Below, one piece after another: positions 44,449-53,060 of a stretch of 64,000 nt of DNA. Where the stretch lies: the NCBI RefSeq assembly GCF_001279585.1, contig NZ_LGEC01000073.1:1-64000 (forward strand), written 5' to 3'. The notes below the pieces were generated by a model. That model was given only the letters and a program-made list of their open reading frames with translations, did no database searches and was not told the DNA's origin. The position numbers were made by a program, and so were the translations under genes. Position 1 is the first letter of the stretch; every line of letters starts with the position of its first letter. The DNA comes from Nocardiopsis sp. NRRL B-16309. GTDB taxonomy: Bacteria; Actinomycetota; Actinomycetes; Streptosporangiales; Streptosporangiaceae.

Positions 44449-44464
44449 AGGGCCGAAGGGCCCT
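44449..44464. promoter_or_regulatory. DosR/DevR-like box in a 303-base divergent region
   Basis: AGGGCCGAAGGGCCCT resembles the GGGCCGAAGGTCCC-type box bound by DosR/DevR response regulators in actinomycetes. A second, weaker GGGACC...GGTCG match lies at about 44486-44503. The rest of 44347-44649 contains no gene I can support. Confidence 0.35.
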
Positions 44465-44649
44465 GTCTGCGAGGACAACGGCCCCGGGACCAGGGCGGAA
44501 GGTCGTCGTGACATGGGTCACAGATTGATGTGTGGTGGTGGGGCAGGGGCGCACGCCTCGCGGCCGGGGGCCGACTCCGTCCGGGGCGGCGGGCGTGCGC
44601 TCGCCCCTCATCGACGCCGCCGTCGGTGGGGCCGACCGAGGAGACCGCG

Positions 44650-45456
44650 ATGAACCAGCAGCCGCCGTACCGGGCGGGGACGCCGCCCCCGGGATTCCCG
44701 CCCCAGGGCTACTACCAGCCGGTCGTTCCGGCGGAGACCTCCGGTCTGGCCACCGTCTCCCTCGTGGCCGGCATCGCCTCGGTCACCCCGCTCGGACTCC
44801 TGGTGTTCCCGCCGATCGTCGGAGTGGTGACCGGGATCCTGGCCTTCGTGCGCATCCGAGGCGCCGCGGGCCATCTGAAGGGCACCACCATGGCCCTGTG
44901 GGGCACCGTCCTGTCGGTGTTCTCCCTGCTCGTGCTGCTGGTGGCGGGCGTCCTCCTGGTCTCCGCGGCCGGGAACCAGGACACCGGCGCACCGGCGGGA
45001 ACCGTCGGGGAAGCCCCGGACGCGGCGGAGGAGGAGCCCGCGGAGCCGGCTCCGGAGCCCGAGGGGGAGACCGTGGCCATGGGCGAGGCGGGAACCACCG
45101 GGGACTGGGAGGTCACCGTGGTGAGCATCGGGACCCAGACGTCCTACACCGACGAGTTCGACTACACCGAGTACCCCCAGGGCGAGTTCAAGGTGATCGC
45201 GATGGAGGTGTCCAACGAGGGGAACGAGGCCACGACCTTCGACGCGAGCGACGCGGTGACCCTGTACGACGCCGACGGCAACGCCCACTCGGTCGACTTC
45301 GACCTGCTCGGCGACTTCGTCTACACCGACATCAACCCGGGGAACTCCCTGAGCGGTGAGGCCGTCGTGGACGTGCCCGAGGGCACCGAGGTCTCCGAGG
45401 TGGAGATCGTCGACCCCTGGGACTTCGCCGATCCCCTGACCGTCACGGTGGACTGA
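44650..45456 (+). CDS. membrane protein with DUF4190-like N-terminus and DUF4352-like ectodomain
   Basis: 268 residues. A Pro/Gln/Tyr-rich cytoplasmic tail is followed by two helices with VAGIASVTPLGLLVFPPIVGVV and a GILAFVRIRGAAGH loop (DUF4190 style). A Glu/Pro-rich linker comes next, then a Telomeric-DUF4352-like beta domain with VIAMEVSNEGNEATTFDASD. The ectodomain faces the outside. GAGGAG precedes the ATG. Function unknown. Confidence 0.85.
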   Translation: MNQQPPYRAGTPPPGFPPQGYYQPVVPAETSGLATVSLVAGIASVTPLGLLVFPPIVGVVTGILAFVRIRGAAGHLKGTTMALWGTVLSVFSLLVLLVAGVLLVSAAGNQDTGAPAGTVGEAPDAAEEEPAEPAPEPEGETVAMGEAGTTGDWEVTVVSIGTQTSYTDEFDYTEYPQGEFKVIAMEVSNEGNEATTFDASDAVTLYDADGNAHSVDFDLLGDFVYTDINPGNSLSGEAVVDVPEGTEVSEVEIVDPWDFADPLTVTVD

Positions 45457-45479
45457 CCTACCACCGCCACACGGTCCGC

Positions 45480-45512
45480 TCCGGGCCCGGTCCTTCGCCG
45501 GCCGGGCCCGGA
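45480..45512. terminator. 11-bp hairpin between convergent genes
   Basis: TCCGGGCCCGG (45480-45490) pairs perfectly with 45502-45512 around an 11-base loop, midway between the membrane protein gene and the DHFR-like gene. Confidence 0.7.
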
Positions 45513-45532
45513 GGCGCGCGCACCCGCGCGGA

Positions 45533-46087
45533 TCAGGCGCGGCGGTAGCGCGTCAGGACGACCTGGGAGTCGAAGACGCGCGACTCGACCAGGCTCAGCC
45601 CGCGGCGCTCACCGTGGGGGAAGGCCGGCTTGCCGCCGCCCAGCACCACCGGGTGCACGAACACGTGGTAGTCGTCGATGAGCCCGTCCTCGGTCAGGGA
45701 CGCGGCCAGGTCCGCGCCGCCGAACATCACCATGCTCGTCCCGGACTCCTTGAGCGCGCGCAGCCGCGCGGCCACGTCCTCCCCGATGACCTCGGTGTTC
45801 CAGTCGGCCTTCTCCAGGGTGCGGGACACCACGTACTTGGGCTTGTCCCGCCACAGCGGCGCGAAGGCGAGGTCGTGCTCGTCGCTGGAGAACTCCTCGG
45901 CGCGCGGCCAGAAGCCCGACATCATGTCCCACACCGCGCGGCCGTAGAGGAAGGCGTCCGTCTCCTCGCCCAGCGCGCGCGAGTACGCCGACAGTTCGGG
46001 GCCCATCACCGGCCAGTCGAACTCGCCACGGGGCCCCTCGATGTAGCCGTCGAGGGACTGGGCGACGAAGTGGGTGATGGTGCTCAT
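45533..46087 (-). CDS. dihydrofolate-reductase-like (RibD C-terminal) protein
   Basis: 184 residues. FVAQSLDGYIEGPRGEFDW, DAFLYGRAVWDMM, KYVVSRTLEKADWNTEVI, and IDDYHVFVHPVVLGGGKPAF are the marks of the RibD_C/DHFR-like family common in actinomycetes (YyaP-type). These proteins bind NADPH, but their substrates are mostly unknown; the catalytic Asp of true DHFR is not obvious. Start at the ATG 46087. Confidence 0.9.
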   Translation of the reverse strand: MSTITHFVAQSLDGYIEGPRGEFDWPVMGPELSAYSRALGEETDAFLYGRAVWDMMSGFWPRAEEFSSDEHDLAFAPLWRDKPKYVVSRTLEKADWNTEVIGEDVAARLRALKESGTSMVMFGGADLAASLTEDGLIDDYHVFVHPVVLGGGKPAFPHGERRGLSLVESRVFDSQVVLTRYRRA

Positions 46088-46367
46088 GGAACGATCCGTT
46101 CTGGTGGGGGCCCGGTGGCCCCGGGCTGGTGTCGCCAACCTAGGATCACCCGACGACATTCTGTCGCGCGCATGCGTTGGGGCGGAGGGACGGCGCCACG
46201 GCTCGCGGACCCTGGGTCGTGCGGTGTGCGGCATTGCGGGCTCGCGGCCGCCGGGCCGCCTCGCCGCGCCTCCGCGCTCGTGCGGCACCACCAGGCCGAA
46301 CGTCGCACATCGTCGTGCGAGGGACTGACGACCGTCCGCTCACCCGAAGGCCTGCAAGAACCACGTC

Positions 46368-47171
46368 CTAGACCTTGCGGGCCAGGCCGCAGTACTGCGG
46401 CAGGTCCCGGATCCCCCCGACCTCGGTCGGCCGCGGACGCCAGCGCAGCACGGAGACGACCCCGGGGTCGACCAGCTCGTACCCGTCGAAGAAGCGCGTG
46501 AAGTCCTCGACCGTGCGCATGTGGTACGCCTGGGCGACCCCCTCCTGCCAGCGCGCCATGGCCTCCAGGGCGCGTGCGTCGGTGGTCTGGTCCAGGTGGG
46601 CGAGGACGCCGTCGCACACGGCCAGGAAGCTGCCCGGAGCCAGGGCGTGCATGTAGGTGCGGACGATGCCGAGCGCGTACTCGATGTCCTCGAAGTGCCC
46701 CATGGTGCCGAGCAGGGTCAGGCCGACCGGCTGGGAGAGGTCGAGGGTCTCGGCCGCGGCTTCGAGCACCGTCGCGGTGTCGCGCAGGTCCGATCCCACG
46801 AACGTGGTCCGGCCCGCCTCGGTGCCCCGCAGCAGGGCGCGTGCGTGCGCCAGGACCAGGGGGTCGTTGTCGACGTAGACCACGCGCGAATCCGGGGCGC
46901 AGGCCTGGGCCACCTCGTGGGTGTTGTCGGCGGTGGGGAGCCCGGTGCCGATGTCGAGGAACTGGCGGATGCCCTCCTCCTCGGCCATGTGCGTGACCGC
47001 GCGGCGCAGGAAGAGGCGGTCGCCGAGGGCGACCTCGACCACCTGGGGGAGCAGTTCCCTGACCTGGTCGCCGACCGCGCGGTCGACGGGGTAGTTGTCC
47101 TTGCCGCCGAGCCAGTAGTTCCACACCCGTGCCGTGTGGGCGACGGTGGTGTCGATGGGGGTGTCCGTCAT
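46368..47171 (-). CDS. DUF574/SAM-dependent methyltransferase-like protein
   Basis: 267 residues. ARVWNYWLGGKDNYPVDRAVGDQV is the family's N-terminal signature, followed by the SAM motif FLDIGTGLPTADNTHEVAQ, VVYVDNDPLVLAHARALL and a PRPTEVGGI near the end. This large actinobacterial family (TIGR04499-like/Methyltransf_19) often sits beside XRE regulators; here it stands alone. GAGGTCCCC precedes the ATG. Confidence 0.92.
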   Translation of the reverse strand: MTDTPIDTTVAHTARVWNYWLGGKDNYPVDRAVGDQVRELLPQVVEVALGDRLFLRRAVTHMAEEEGIRQFLDIGTGLPTADNTHEVAQACAPDSRVVYVDNDPLVLAHARALLRGTEAGRTTFVGSDLRDTATVLEAAAETLDLSQPVGLTLLGTMGHFEDIEYALGIVRTYMHALAPGSFLAVCDGVLAHLDQTTDARALEAMARWQEGVAQAYHMRTVEDFTRFFDGYELVDPGVVSVLRWRPRPTEVGGIRDLPQYCGLARKV

Positions 47172-47295
47172 GGGGACCTCTCGTCAGGGGCGGGGTGCGC
47201 CGCGGTACTCGCAGTCTTGTGCGTGCGCCGCGCCCGCGCAACTCCGTATCGCCTGCCCTGTAAGGCTTCCCGCGCGCGGGGCCGACACGGTGCAC

Positions 47296-47320
47296 GCCCC
47301 CGGGAGCGATGCCCGGGGGC
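47296..47320. terminator. 9-bp GC hairpin upstream of the creatininase-like gene
   Basis: GCCCCCGGG (47296-47304) pairs perfectly with CCCGGGGGC (47312-47320) around a 7-base loop in the divergent region between the methyltransferase and creatininase-like genes. It may insulate them or act as an operator. Confidence 0.5.
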
Positions 47321-47466
47321 GTTCTCGCCCGGGTGGACCAGCGGGTTCGGTCGGTGGCGGACGGACCGAGGAGGACTCCGCCCGCGACCCGGCCGGGATC
47401 GCCGAGTCCTCGACGAGTCCGAGCGCCCTTCACCCCCTGGTCCCCGGCGGAGGGAATACTGGGCCC

Positions 47467-48198
47467 ATGGACGACCGGACCCCGCGCTCCCTGCTGCCCC
47501 TGACCACCAGCGTCCAGGAGGGCGAGCGCGCCGCGCGGGTCGCCCTGCTGCCCGTCGGCAGCCTCGAACAGCACGGCCCCCACCTGCCGCTGGTCACCGA
47601 CACCGTCATCGCGTGCACGGTGGCCGCCGCGCTCGCCGACGCCCACCCCGTGCGCCTCCTGCCGCCCCTGACCCTGTCCTGCTCGCACGAGCACGCCGCC
47701 TGGCCCGGCACCGTCAGCATCTCCGCGCGCACCCTGCACGCGGTGGTCACCGACGCCGCCGACTCCCTGCGCCGGTCCGGCACGCCGCGGCTGGTCCTGG
47801 TCAACGGCCACGGCGGCAACCACGTCCTCGCCAACGTGGTGCAGGAGTCCGGCGGAGCCATGGCGCTCTTCCCCCAGGCGCACGAATGGGAGGCCGCCCG
47901 CACCGCCGCCGGAATGGCCACCGACAACGACACCGACATGCACGCGGGCGAACTGGAGACCTCCGTCCTGCTGCACGCCCATCCGGACATGGTCGGCCCC
48001 GGAGCCGCCCGCGCCGACCACGTCACTGGGCCGCGCGACCACATGCCCACCCTGGGCCTGGCGCCCTACACACCGACCGGCGTGGTCGGCCGCCCCTCAC
48101 TGGCCACGGCCGACAAGGGCGGGCGGCTGCTCGCCGCCCTGGTCGACGCCTTCGCCGGGCACCTCGCGGCCCTGGAGCGCACGGACCGCCAGGACTAG
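47467..48198 (+). CDS. creatininase-family hydrolase, ArfB-like (predicted FAPy deformylase)
   Basis: 243 residues. LLPVGSLEQHGPHLPLVTD (about 28-45) holds the metal ligands Glu34, His36 and Asp45 of the creatininase family. VNGHGGN (112-118) and DMHAGELETS (157-166) complete the site. Creatininase, mycofactocin MftE and archaeal ArfB, which removes formate from FAPy in the riboflavin/F420 pathway, share this family. The gene converges with the minus-strand operon that contains a FAPy-type GTP cyclohydrolase homologue, which is why I favour an ArfB-like role. Its last 102 bases overlap the end of the LPG-synthase-like gene. Confidence 0.85.
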   Translation: MDDRTPRSLLPLTTSVQEGERAARVALLPVGSLEQHGPHLPLVTDTVIACTVAAALADAHPVRLLPPLTLSCSHEHAAWPGTVSISARTLHAVVTDAADSLRRSGTPRLVLVNGHGGNHVLANVVQESGGAMALFPQAHEWEAARTAAGMATDNDTDMHAGELETSVLLHAHPDMVGPGAARADHVTGPRDHMPTLGLAPYTPTGVVGRPSLATADKGGRLLAALVDAFAGHLAALERTDRQD

Positions 48199-49071
48199 CG
48201 CCCCCGGCAGGGCGGCCACCAGTGCGAGCAGCCCGTAGACCACCGACACCGTCACGCCCTGTTCGGCGCCCAGCCCGGCTGCGGCGAAGGCCAGCCCCGC
48301 GACTGCCTCGCGCGGCCCCCAGCCGCCGACGTTGACCGGCAGGCTCATCGCCAGCAGCGCCAGGACCAGCAGCGGCACCAGCTGCGGCCACGGGGCGCCC
48401 ACGCCCGACAGGCGCGCCGCCGCCAGGAACAGCACGACGTATCCGGCCAGCGCTCCCGCGGACAGCGCCAGCACCTGCGTGCGACGCGACCACAGCCCGG
48501 TCCGGGCGTCGGCCACCGCGGCGCGCAGGGCCCGCCACCACCGCGGACGGCGGCGCCGCCCCACGGCCAGGCCGAGGGCCGCGCCCGCGGCCAGCACCGC
48601 CACCACACCCACCGACACCCCCACCGCGCGCAGGCCCGGCCCCAGCAGGGCGGCCGGGAGCGCGAAGAGCAGCGCGGCCGCGGTCAGGGCCAGCACGGCC
48701 TGCCCGGCCAGGCGCTCCAGCACCACCGCGCGCACGCTGCGCGGCAGGTCGCCGGCGTAGCGGCCGTGGCACAGCGCCCGGTGCACGTCCCCGACCACCC
48801 CGGCGGGCAGCACCGCGTTGAGGAAGACGGCCCGGTAGTAGTCGGCGACCGCGCGCCCCAGCGGCAGCCGCAGGCCCACGGCCAGGGCCACCACCCGCCA
48901 GCGCGCGGCGCTGAGCACGGTGGTGACCGCGCCCACGCCCAGGGCCAGTCCCACCGCGCCCGCGTCCACCAGGACGAACGCGTCGGTGAACACCTCCGGC
49001 GGGTACCACCACACCACCCCCGCCAGGACGAGCGCCCCGGCCAGGCCCCGTAACCACGCGCGGGCCCTCAT
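48097..49071 (-). CDS. LPG-synthase-TM-like (YbhN/AglD-type) membrane protein
   Basis: 324 residues with about eight hydrophobic helices. YYRAVFLNAVLPAGVVGDVHRA, VVLERLAGQAVLALTAAA and SLPVNVGGWGPREAVAGLAFA are hallmarks of the lysylphosphatidylglycerol synthase TM (UPF0104) family, which flips or hosts lipid-linked products. It overlaps the methyltransferase gene by four bases and is last in the seven-gene unit. Its polar C-terminal tail is encoded antisense to the creatininase gene end. Confidence 0.85.
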   Translation of the reverse strand: MRARAWLRGLAGALVLAGVVWWYPPEVFTDAFVLVDAGAVGLALGVGAVTTVLSAARWRVVALAVGLRLPLGRAVADYYRAVFLNAVLPAGVVGDVHRALCHGRYAGDLPRSVRAVVLERLAGQAVLALTAAALLFALPAALLGPGLRAVGVSVGVVAVLAAGAALGLAVGRRRRPRWWRALRAAVADARTGLWSRRTQVLALSAGALAGYVVLFLAAARLSGVGAPWPQLVPLLVLALLAMSLPVNVGGWGPREAVAGLAFAAAGLGAEQGVTVSVVYGLLALVAALPGALVLAVRALQGREVPGEGVDQGGEQPPALVGRGQ

Positions 49072-49847
49072 CGGTCGTCCCCGGCCGGATCGGCCCACAG
49101 GTCGGTGTGGTGGACGATGGCGAACAGGGCGCCGCGCGAGCACTCCTCCAGCCGCCGCTCCAGGTAGGCGTCCGCGGGCAGGTCCGGGTCCTGCTCCAGG
49201 GCGGCGCCCACCCAGCCGCGCAGCCACGCCGCCAACAGCGCGCCGTCCTCGCCGCCCAGCCGCCACGGACTGGGGAACGTGCGGGTGGCGACGCCGCGCT
49301 CGGCGAAGGACGCGCGCGCCGCCCCGACGGCGTCCGGGCCCATCAGGCCCCCGCGCCGCTGGTGGGCGTCGAACGCGCGGGCCACCGCCCCGTCGAGCGG
49401 ATCGGCGGGCGAGAGCTCCACCCGGCCCGCCACCGTCAGGGAGAACAGCGCCGGGCAGCCGGCGTCGGCCACGGCCCCGACCAGGGTGTCGACCGCCGGA
49501 CGGGTCAGCACGTCCAGCAGCGCTGAGGCCACCACGAGCGTGCACCCGGACAGGTCGGCCGAGCGCAGCGCCGCCAGGTCGTGCCGCCGCGCCTCGGTGG
49601 TGGCGCCGGGCACGGAGCGCTCGGCCACCGAGAGCAGCCGGGGGTCGCGGTCGAACAGCACCCAGTGCTGGGGGGAGGGGAGGCGGGGGGAGAGCCAGCG
49701 CCCCAGCGAACCCGTGCCGCAGCCCAGGTCGGCGACCACCCGGCCGCGGTCGCCGATCAGCCCGACCGGCTCGCGGGAGCGTGCCCGGGCGTCGGCGTCC
49801 TCGCGCAGGGCCAGCCACTCCGGAGCGAACGGGGGCACGTCGGTCAT
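49068..49847 (-). CDS. class I SAM-dependent methyltransferase
   Basis: 259 residues. VVADLGCGTGSLGRWLSP (about 36-53) is the SAM-binding loop, WVLFDRDPRLLSVAE the second motif and LVVASALLDVLTRPAV the third. A C-terminal helix with LEQDPDLPADAYLERRLEE follows. GGAGG lies seven bases before the ATG, which overlaps the glycosyltransferase stop. The open frame continues upstream only as antisense of that gene. It probably methylates the pathway product. Confidence 0.88.
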   Translation of the reverse strand: MTDVPPFAPEWLALREDADARARSREPVGLIGDRGRVVADLGCGTGSLGRWLSPRLPSPQHWVLFDRDPRLLSVAERSVPGATTEARRHDLAALRSADLSGCTLVVASALLDVLTRPAVDTLVGAVADAGCPALFSLTVAGRVELSPADPLDGAVARAFDAHQRRGGLMGPDAVGAARASFAERGVATRTFPSPWRLGGEDGALLAAWLRGWVGAALEQDPDLPADAYLERRLEECSRGALFAIVHHTDLWADPAGDDR

Positions 49848-50884
49848 CGGGACACCTCCCCGTCGAGGACGGCGGCCATCGCCCGCGCCGCCTCCTTCCA
49901 TCCTGCCAAGTTCAGCCGCCGAAGGCGCGCCGAGTCGCGTAAACGTTCGCGCAGGGAGGCGTCGGTCAGCCACCGGCGCAGGGCGTCGCCGAGCGCGGTG
50001 GGGTCCTCCGGCGCGACGAGCAGTCCGGGGCGGCGGCCGTAGGGGTCGCGGCCCAGCGCCTCGGGCACGCCGCCCACCGACGTCGCCACCACCGGGACCG
50101 CCCGGGCCAGCGCCTCGGTCACGACCATCCCGTAGGTCTCCGCCCTGGAGGGCAGGACGACGAGGTCGGCGGCGTCGTAGGCCGCCTGCAGGGCCAGGCC
50201 CGTCCGTGCCCCCGTGAAGCGCACCGGCAGCGACCCGGCGCGCGCCCGCAGCGCCGCCACCCGTCCCGGGTCGCCGAAGGGCCCCACGCACGTGCACGTC
50301 CAGGCCGGTCCGCGGACCAGCGCCAGCGCGTCCAGCAGCACGTCGTGCCCCTTGCGCGGGGTCAGCGAGGCCACGCACAGCAGGTGCGAGGCCCCGTCCG
50401 TGCCCGGGGAGGCCGGCGCCGGATCCACGCCCGGGGGCACGGGGCGCACCCGGGCCACCCCGTGGCGGGCGGCCAGGTCCGCGGCGGTCGCCGTGCTGGT
50501 GGCCACGACCTCCGCGGCGGCGCGCAGCACCCGGCCCTCGCGCTCGGCCAGGTCGCGGGCGGCGCCGGGGGACAGGCCGGTCTCGTCGGCCAGCGGCAGG
50601 TGCACCAGGACGACCGTGCGCAGCCGTCCGGTGTGCGGCACGACCACCTCGGGCACCCCGCAGGCGACCAGGCCGTCCAGCAGCACGGTCGACCCGTCGG
50701 GCAGCCCGGCGAGCACGCCGTCCAGCCGCGCGCGTGCGGTGGCGTCCGGCCGCGGCCATCCGCCGGGCACGGCCACGGTCCGCAGGGGGTGCCCGGCCGC
50801 CTCCAGCGATCGGGCCAGCCGCTCGTCATAGACGTGGCCGCCGCTGGGGGCGTCGCCGGCGGGGACGACGAAGACGGTACTCAC
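49844..50884 (-). CDS. glycosyltransferase family 4 protein
   Basis: 346 residues. The N-terminal Rossmann half has a GGHVYDERLARSLEAAGH acceptor segment. The C-terminal half has VASLTPRKGHDVLLDALALV, the VLPSRAETYGMVVTEALARAVPVVAT motif with the catalytic-type Glu, and GLLVAPEDPTALGDAL. This is the GT-B fold of GT4 enzymes, which use nucleotide sugars. It overlaps the PTPS-like gene by four bases (GTGA). Confidence 0.9.
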   Translation of the reverse strand: MSTVFVVPAGDAPSGGHVYDERLARSLEAAGHPLRTVAVPGGWPRPDATARARLDGVLAGLPDGSTVLLDGLVACGVPEVVVPHTGRLRTVVLVHLPLADETGLSPGAARDLAEREGRVLRAAAEVVATSTATAADLAARHGVARVRPVPPGVDPAPASPGTDGASHLLCVASLTPRKGHDVLLDALALVRGPAWTCTCVGPFGDPGRVAALRARAGSLPVRFTGARTGLALQAAYDAADLVVLPSRAETYGMVVTEALARAVPVVATSVGGVPEALGRDPYGRRPGLLVAPEDPTALGDALRRWLTDASLRERLRDSARLRRLNLAGWKEAARAMAAVLDGEVSR

Positions 50885-51264
50885 AGCTCACGGTCGTGGC
50901 TCGCCCAGGCCACGTGCGACTCGCTCAGAGTCACGGTCAGTCCGCTCAGACCGCGCGCCCGCGCGTCGACGCGCTCGACGAGCCGGTCGCCGATCACCTG
51001 GGCCAGGTACTCGGTGGAGGTGTTGACCCCCGCGAAGGCGGGTTCCTCGTCCAGGTTGCGGTAGTTGAGCTCGGCGACCACCGCGGCCAGCTCGCGCGTG
51101 GCCAGCCCGATGTCGATGACGATGTTGTCCTGGTCGAGTTCGGGGCGGCGGAACGTCGCGTCGACGACGAACGTCGCGCCGTGCAGTCGCTGGGCGGGAC
51201 CGAAGACGGTGCCGCGGAAGCTGTGGGCGACCATCAGGTGGTCGCGGACGGTGACGGTGAACAC
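50881..51264 (-). CDS. 6-pyruvoyltetrahydropterin synthase / QueD homologue with altered active site
   Basis: 127 residues. The VAHSF motif supplies His14, but the usual HGH is HGA (28-30), the catalytic Cys loop reads VFGPAQR without Cys, and the LDHHYLN-type motif reads LNYRNLD. The late Glu115 (TLSESHVAWASHD) is kept. PTPS and QueD use three His for zinc and a Cys/Asp/His relay, so this protein should not catalyse the standard reaction. Homologues beside FAPy-type cyclohydrolases exist in Streptomyces (SCO6650-type); their role is unsettled. Confidence 0.85.
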   Translation of the reverse strand: MFTVTVRDHLMVAHSFRGTVFGPAQRLHGATFVVDATFRRPELDQDNIVIDIGLATRELAAVVAELNYRNLDEEPAFAGVNTSTEYLAQVIGDRLVERVDARARGLSGLTVTLSESHVAWASHDREL

Positions 51265-51298
51265 GGGAGTGCGACTCCTTCGGTGGGGGCGGCCGCGG

Positions 51299-52273
51299 TC
51301 AGGGATAGACGACGCGGTGGCACAGTGCGGGCAGGGAGCCGTCGGCGAGCCGGGGCAGCACCGAGGGCAGGTCGTCGAAGGCGCTCTCCCCGGTGAGGAG
51401 CGCGTCGAAGGCGGGGTCGGCGAGCAGTTCCAGGGCCAGGTCGAGCCGGTCGCCGTAGCCGCGCCGCCCCCGCCGGGCGAGGGCGATCCCGCCCACCTGG
51501 CTGGAGCGCAGGGTGATCCGCCGGGAGTGGAAGTCCTCGCCCAGCGGCACGCGCACGGACCGGTCGCCGTACCAGCTCAGCTCGACCACCTCGCCGTCGG
51601 TGGCCGCCACGCGCAGCGCGAGGGCCAGCCCCTCCTCGGTGGAGCTGGTGTGGAAGACCAGGTCGCGGTCGTCGGCGGCCTCCTCCGGAGCGGCGAAGCC
51701 GACGCCGAGCCGCTCGGCCACGCGTGCGCGGGCCGGGTCGACGTCGACCAGCTCGACCCGGGCGCCCGGGACGCGGGCCAGCAGCCGGGCCACGCAGCAG
51801 CCCACCATCCCGGCGCCGACGACCGTGGCCCGGTCGCCGAGGCGCGGCGCGGCGTCCCACAGGGCGTTGACCGCGGTCTCCACCGTGCCCGCGAGCACGG
51901 CCCGGCCCGGCGGCACCCCCTCGGGCACGAACCGCAGCGCGTCGGCCGGCAGCACGAACCGCGTCTGGTGCGGGAAGAGGCTGAACACGGTGTGCCCCAC
52001 CACGTCCCGCGGCCCGTCCTCGACCACGCCGACGTTCAGGTACCCGTACTTGACGGGACCGGGGAAGTCGCCCTCCTGGAAGGGGGCGCGCATCACGCGG
52101 TACAGGCGCTCGGGCACGCGGCCCTGGAAGACCAGCGTCTCTGTGCCCCGGCTCACGCCCGAGTACAGGGTGCGCACGCGGACCTCGCCGGGGCCGGGGT
52201 CGGGCAGCGCGGCGGTGCGGATCTCACCCGCACCGGGAGCACGCACCCAGAATGCCCGTGCCTGCTGGCTCAT
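51299..52273 (-). CDS. MDR-superfamily (zinc-type alcohol dehydrogenase-like) oxidoreductase
   Basis: 324 residues. An N-terminal GroES-like half with YSGVSRGTETLVFQGRVP and PVKYGYLNVGVVE is followed by a Rossmann half with ATVVGAGMVGCCVARLLA and VELVDVDPARARVAERLG. The catalytic Cys/His zinc ligands of alcohol dehydrogenases are absent, and the SGVSRGTE motif is that of the BchC-like or quinone-oxidoreductase-like branch. It probably reduces or oxidises an intermediate with NAD(P)H. Confidence 0.85.
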   Translation of the reverse strand: MSQQARAFWVRAPGAGEIRTAALPDPGPGEVRVRTLYSGVSRGTETLVFQGRVPERLYRVMRAPFQEGDFPGPVKYGYLNVGVVEDGPRDVVGHTVFSLFPHQTRFVLPADALRFVPEGVPPGRAVLAGTVETAVNALWDAAPRLGDRATVVGAGMVGCCVARLLARVPGARVELVDVDPARARVAERLGVGFAAPEEAADDRDLVFHTSSTEEGLALALRVAATDGEVVELSWYGDRSVRVPLGEDFHSRRITLRSSQVGGIALARRGRRGYGDRLDLALELLADPAFDALLTGESAFDDLPSVLPRLADGSLPALCHRVVYP

Positions 52274-52358
52274 GTTTCTCCTTGTCCTCGTCAGTCACAT
52301 TGGACACAACTCTCGACACCCGTGGTTCCCGGCCCCATGGCCGGGGCCGGGCGCCGGT

Positions 52359-53054
52359 TCACTCGCCGTGGGCGATCAGAGCCGTGCCGCACTCACGTGA
52401 GCGCCACAGCCACACCACGTCGCGGCCGAAGGACCACAGCAGGGCGCCCAGGGCACCCGCCACCAGCACGGCGGCGGCCCACACCGGCAGCAGCGCCGGG
52501 GCGGCCGCGGCCAGGGCCGCGCCCTGCAGGGCGGCGACGCCCTTGCGCGCCTGGCTGGGCGGCAGTGGACCGGCCAGCCAGGGGGCGGCCCACGCCGCGG
52601 CGCCGAACACGTAGCGCATGGCGCCGATGACGAGCACCCACGGCCCGAGGAACTGCACGGCGTGCACGCTCAGGACCAGGATGAGGAAGGCGTCGGTCTC
52701 CATGTCGAAGCGGGCGCCGAAGTCCGACTCGGTCCTGGTGTGCCGGGCCACGAACCCGTCCACCAGGTCCAGGAGCAGGGCCGGGACGGCCAGTGCCACG
52801 ACGGCCCAGGTGTGGCCGCCGTCGGCGACCAGCGCGGTCACCCCGCCGACCAGGACCGCCCGCACCAGGGTCACGCGGTCGGCCGGGCCCAGGGAGCGCC
52901 GGCCGGCCCGGCGCATGGCCCACCGCAGCGCGGCCGCGCCCGCCACCAGGTAGACCGCGCCCATCGCCCAGCCCACGGGCCCCAGACCCAGGCCCGCGGA
53001 CGCCAGGATCCCCGTCTCCGGCGGGACGCCGGCGGCGACGCTCGGAGCGCACAT
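52359..53054 (-). CDS. CDP-alcohol phosphatidyltransferase family protein
   Basis: 231 residues with about six helices. The family motif D-G-x2-A-R-x8-G-x3-D-x3-D is complete in LDLVDGFVARHTRTESDFGA and the following RFDMETD (about 97-125). Such enzymes move a phosphoalcohol from CDP to an acceptor, as in phospholipid head-group synthesis. Its place between GTP cyclohydrolase and dehydrogenase genes suggests that the product is attached to a lipid or a phosphoalcohol. It starts seven bases after the cyclohydrolase gene. Confidence 0.9.
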   Translation of the reverse strand: MCAPSVAAGVPPETGILASAGLGLGPVGWAMGAVYLVAGAAALRWAMRRAGRRSLGPADRVTLVRAVLVGGVTALVADGGHTWAVVALAVPALLLDLVDGFVARHTRTESDFGARFDMETDAFLILVLSVHAVQFLGPWVLVIGAMRYVFGAAAWAAPWLAGPLPPSQARKGVAALQGAALAAAAPALLPVWAAAVLVAGALGALLWSFGRDVVWLWRSRECGTALIAHGE

Positions 53055-53060
53055 GGCCGG

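Noticed and set aside
46146..46364. 72-codon minus-strand ORF between the DHFR-like and methyltransferase genes
   Set aside because: Arg/Ala-rich, no family, no convincing ribosome binding site; looks like non-coding high-GC sequence.
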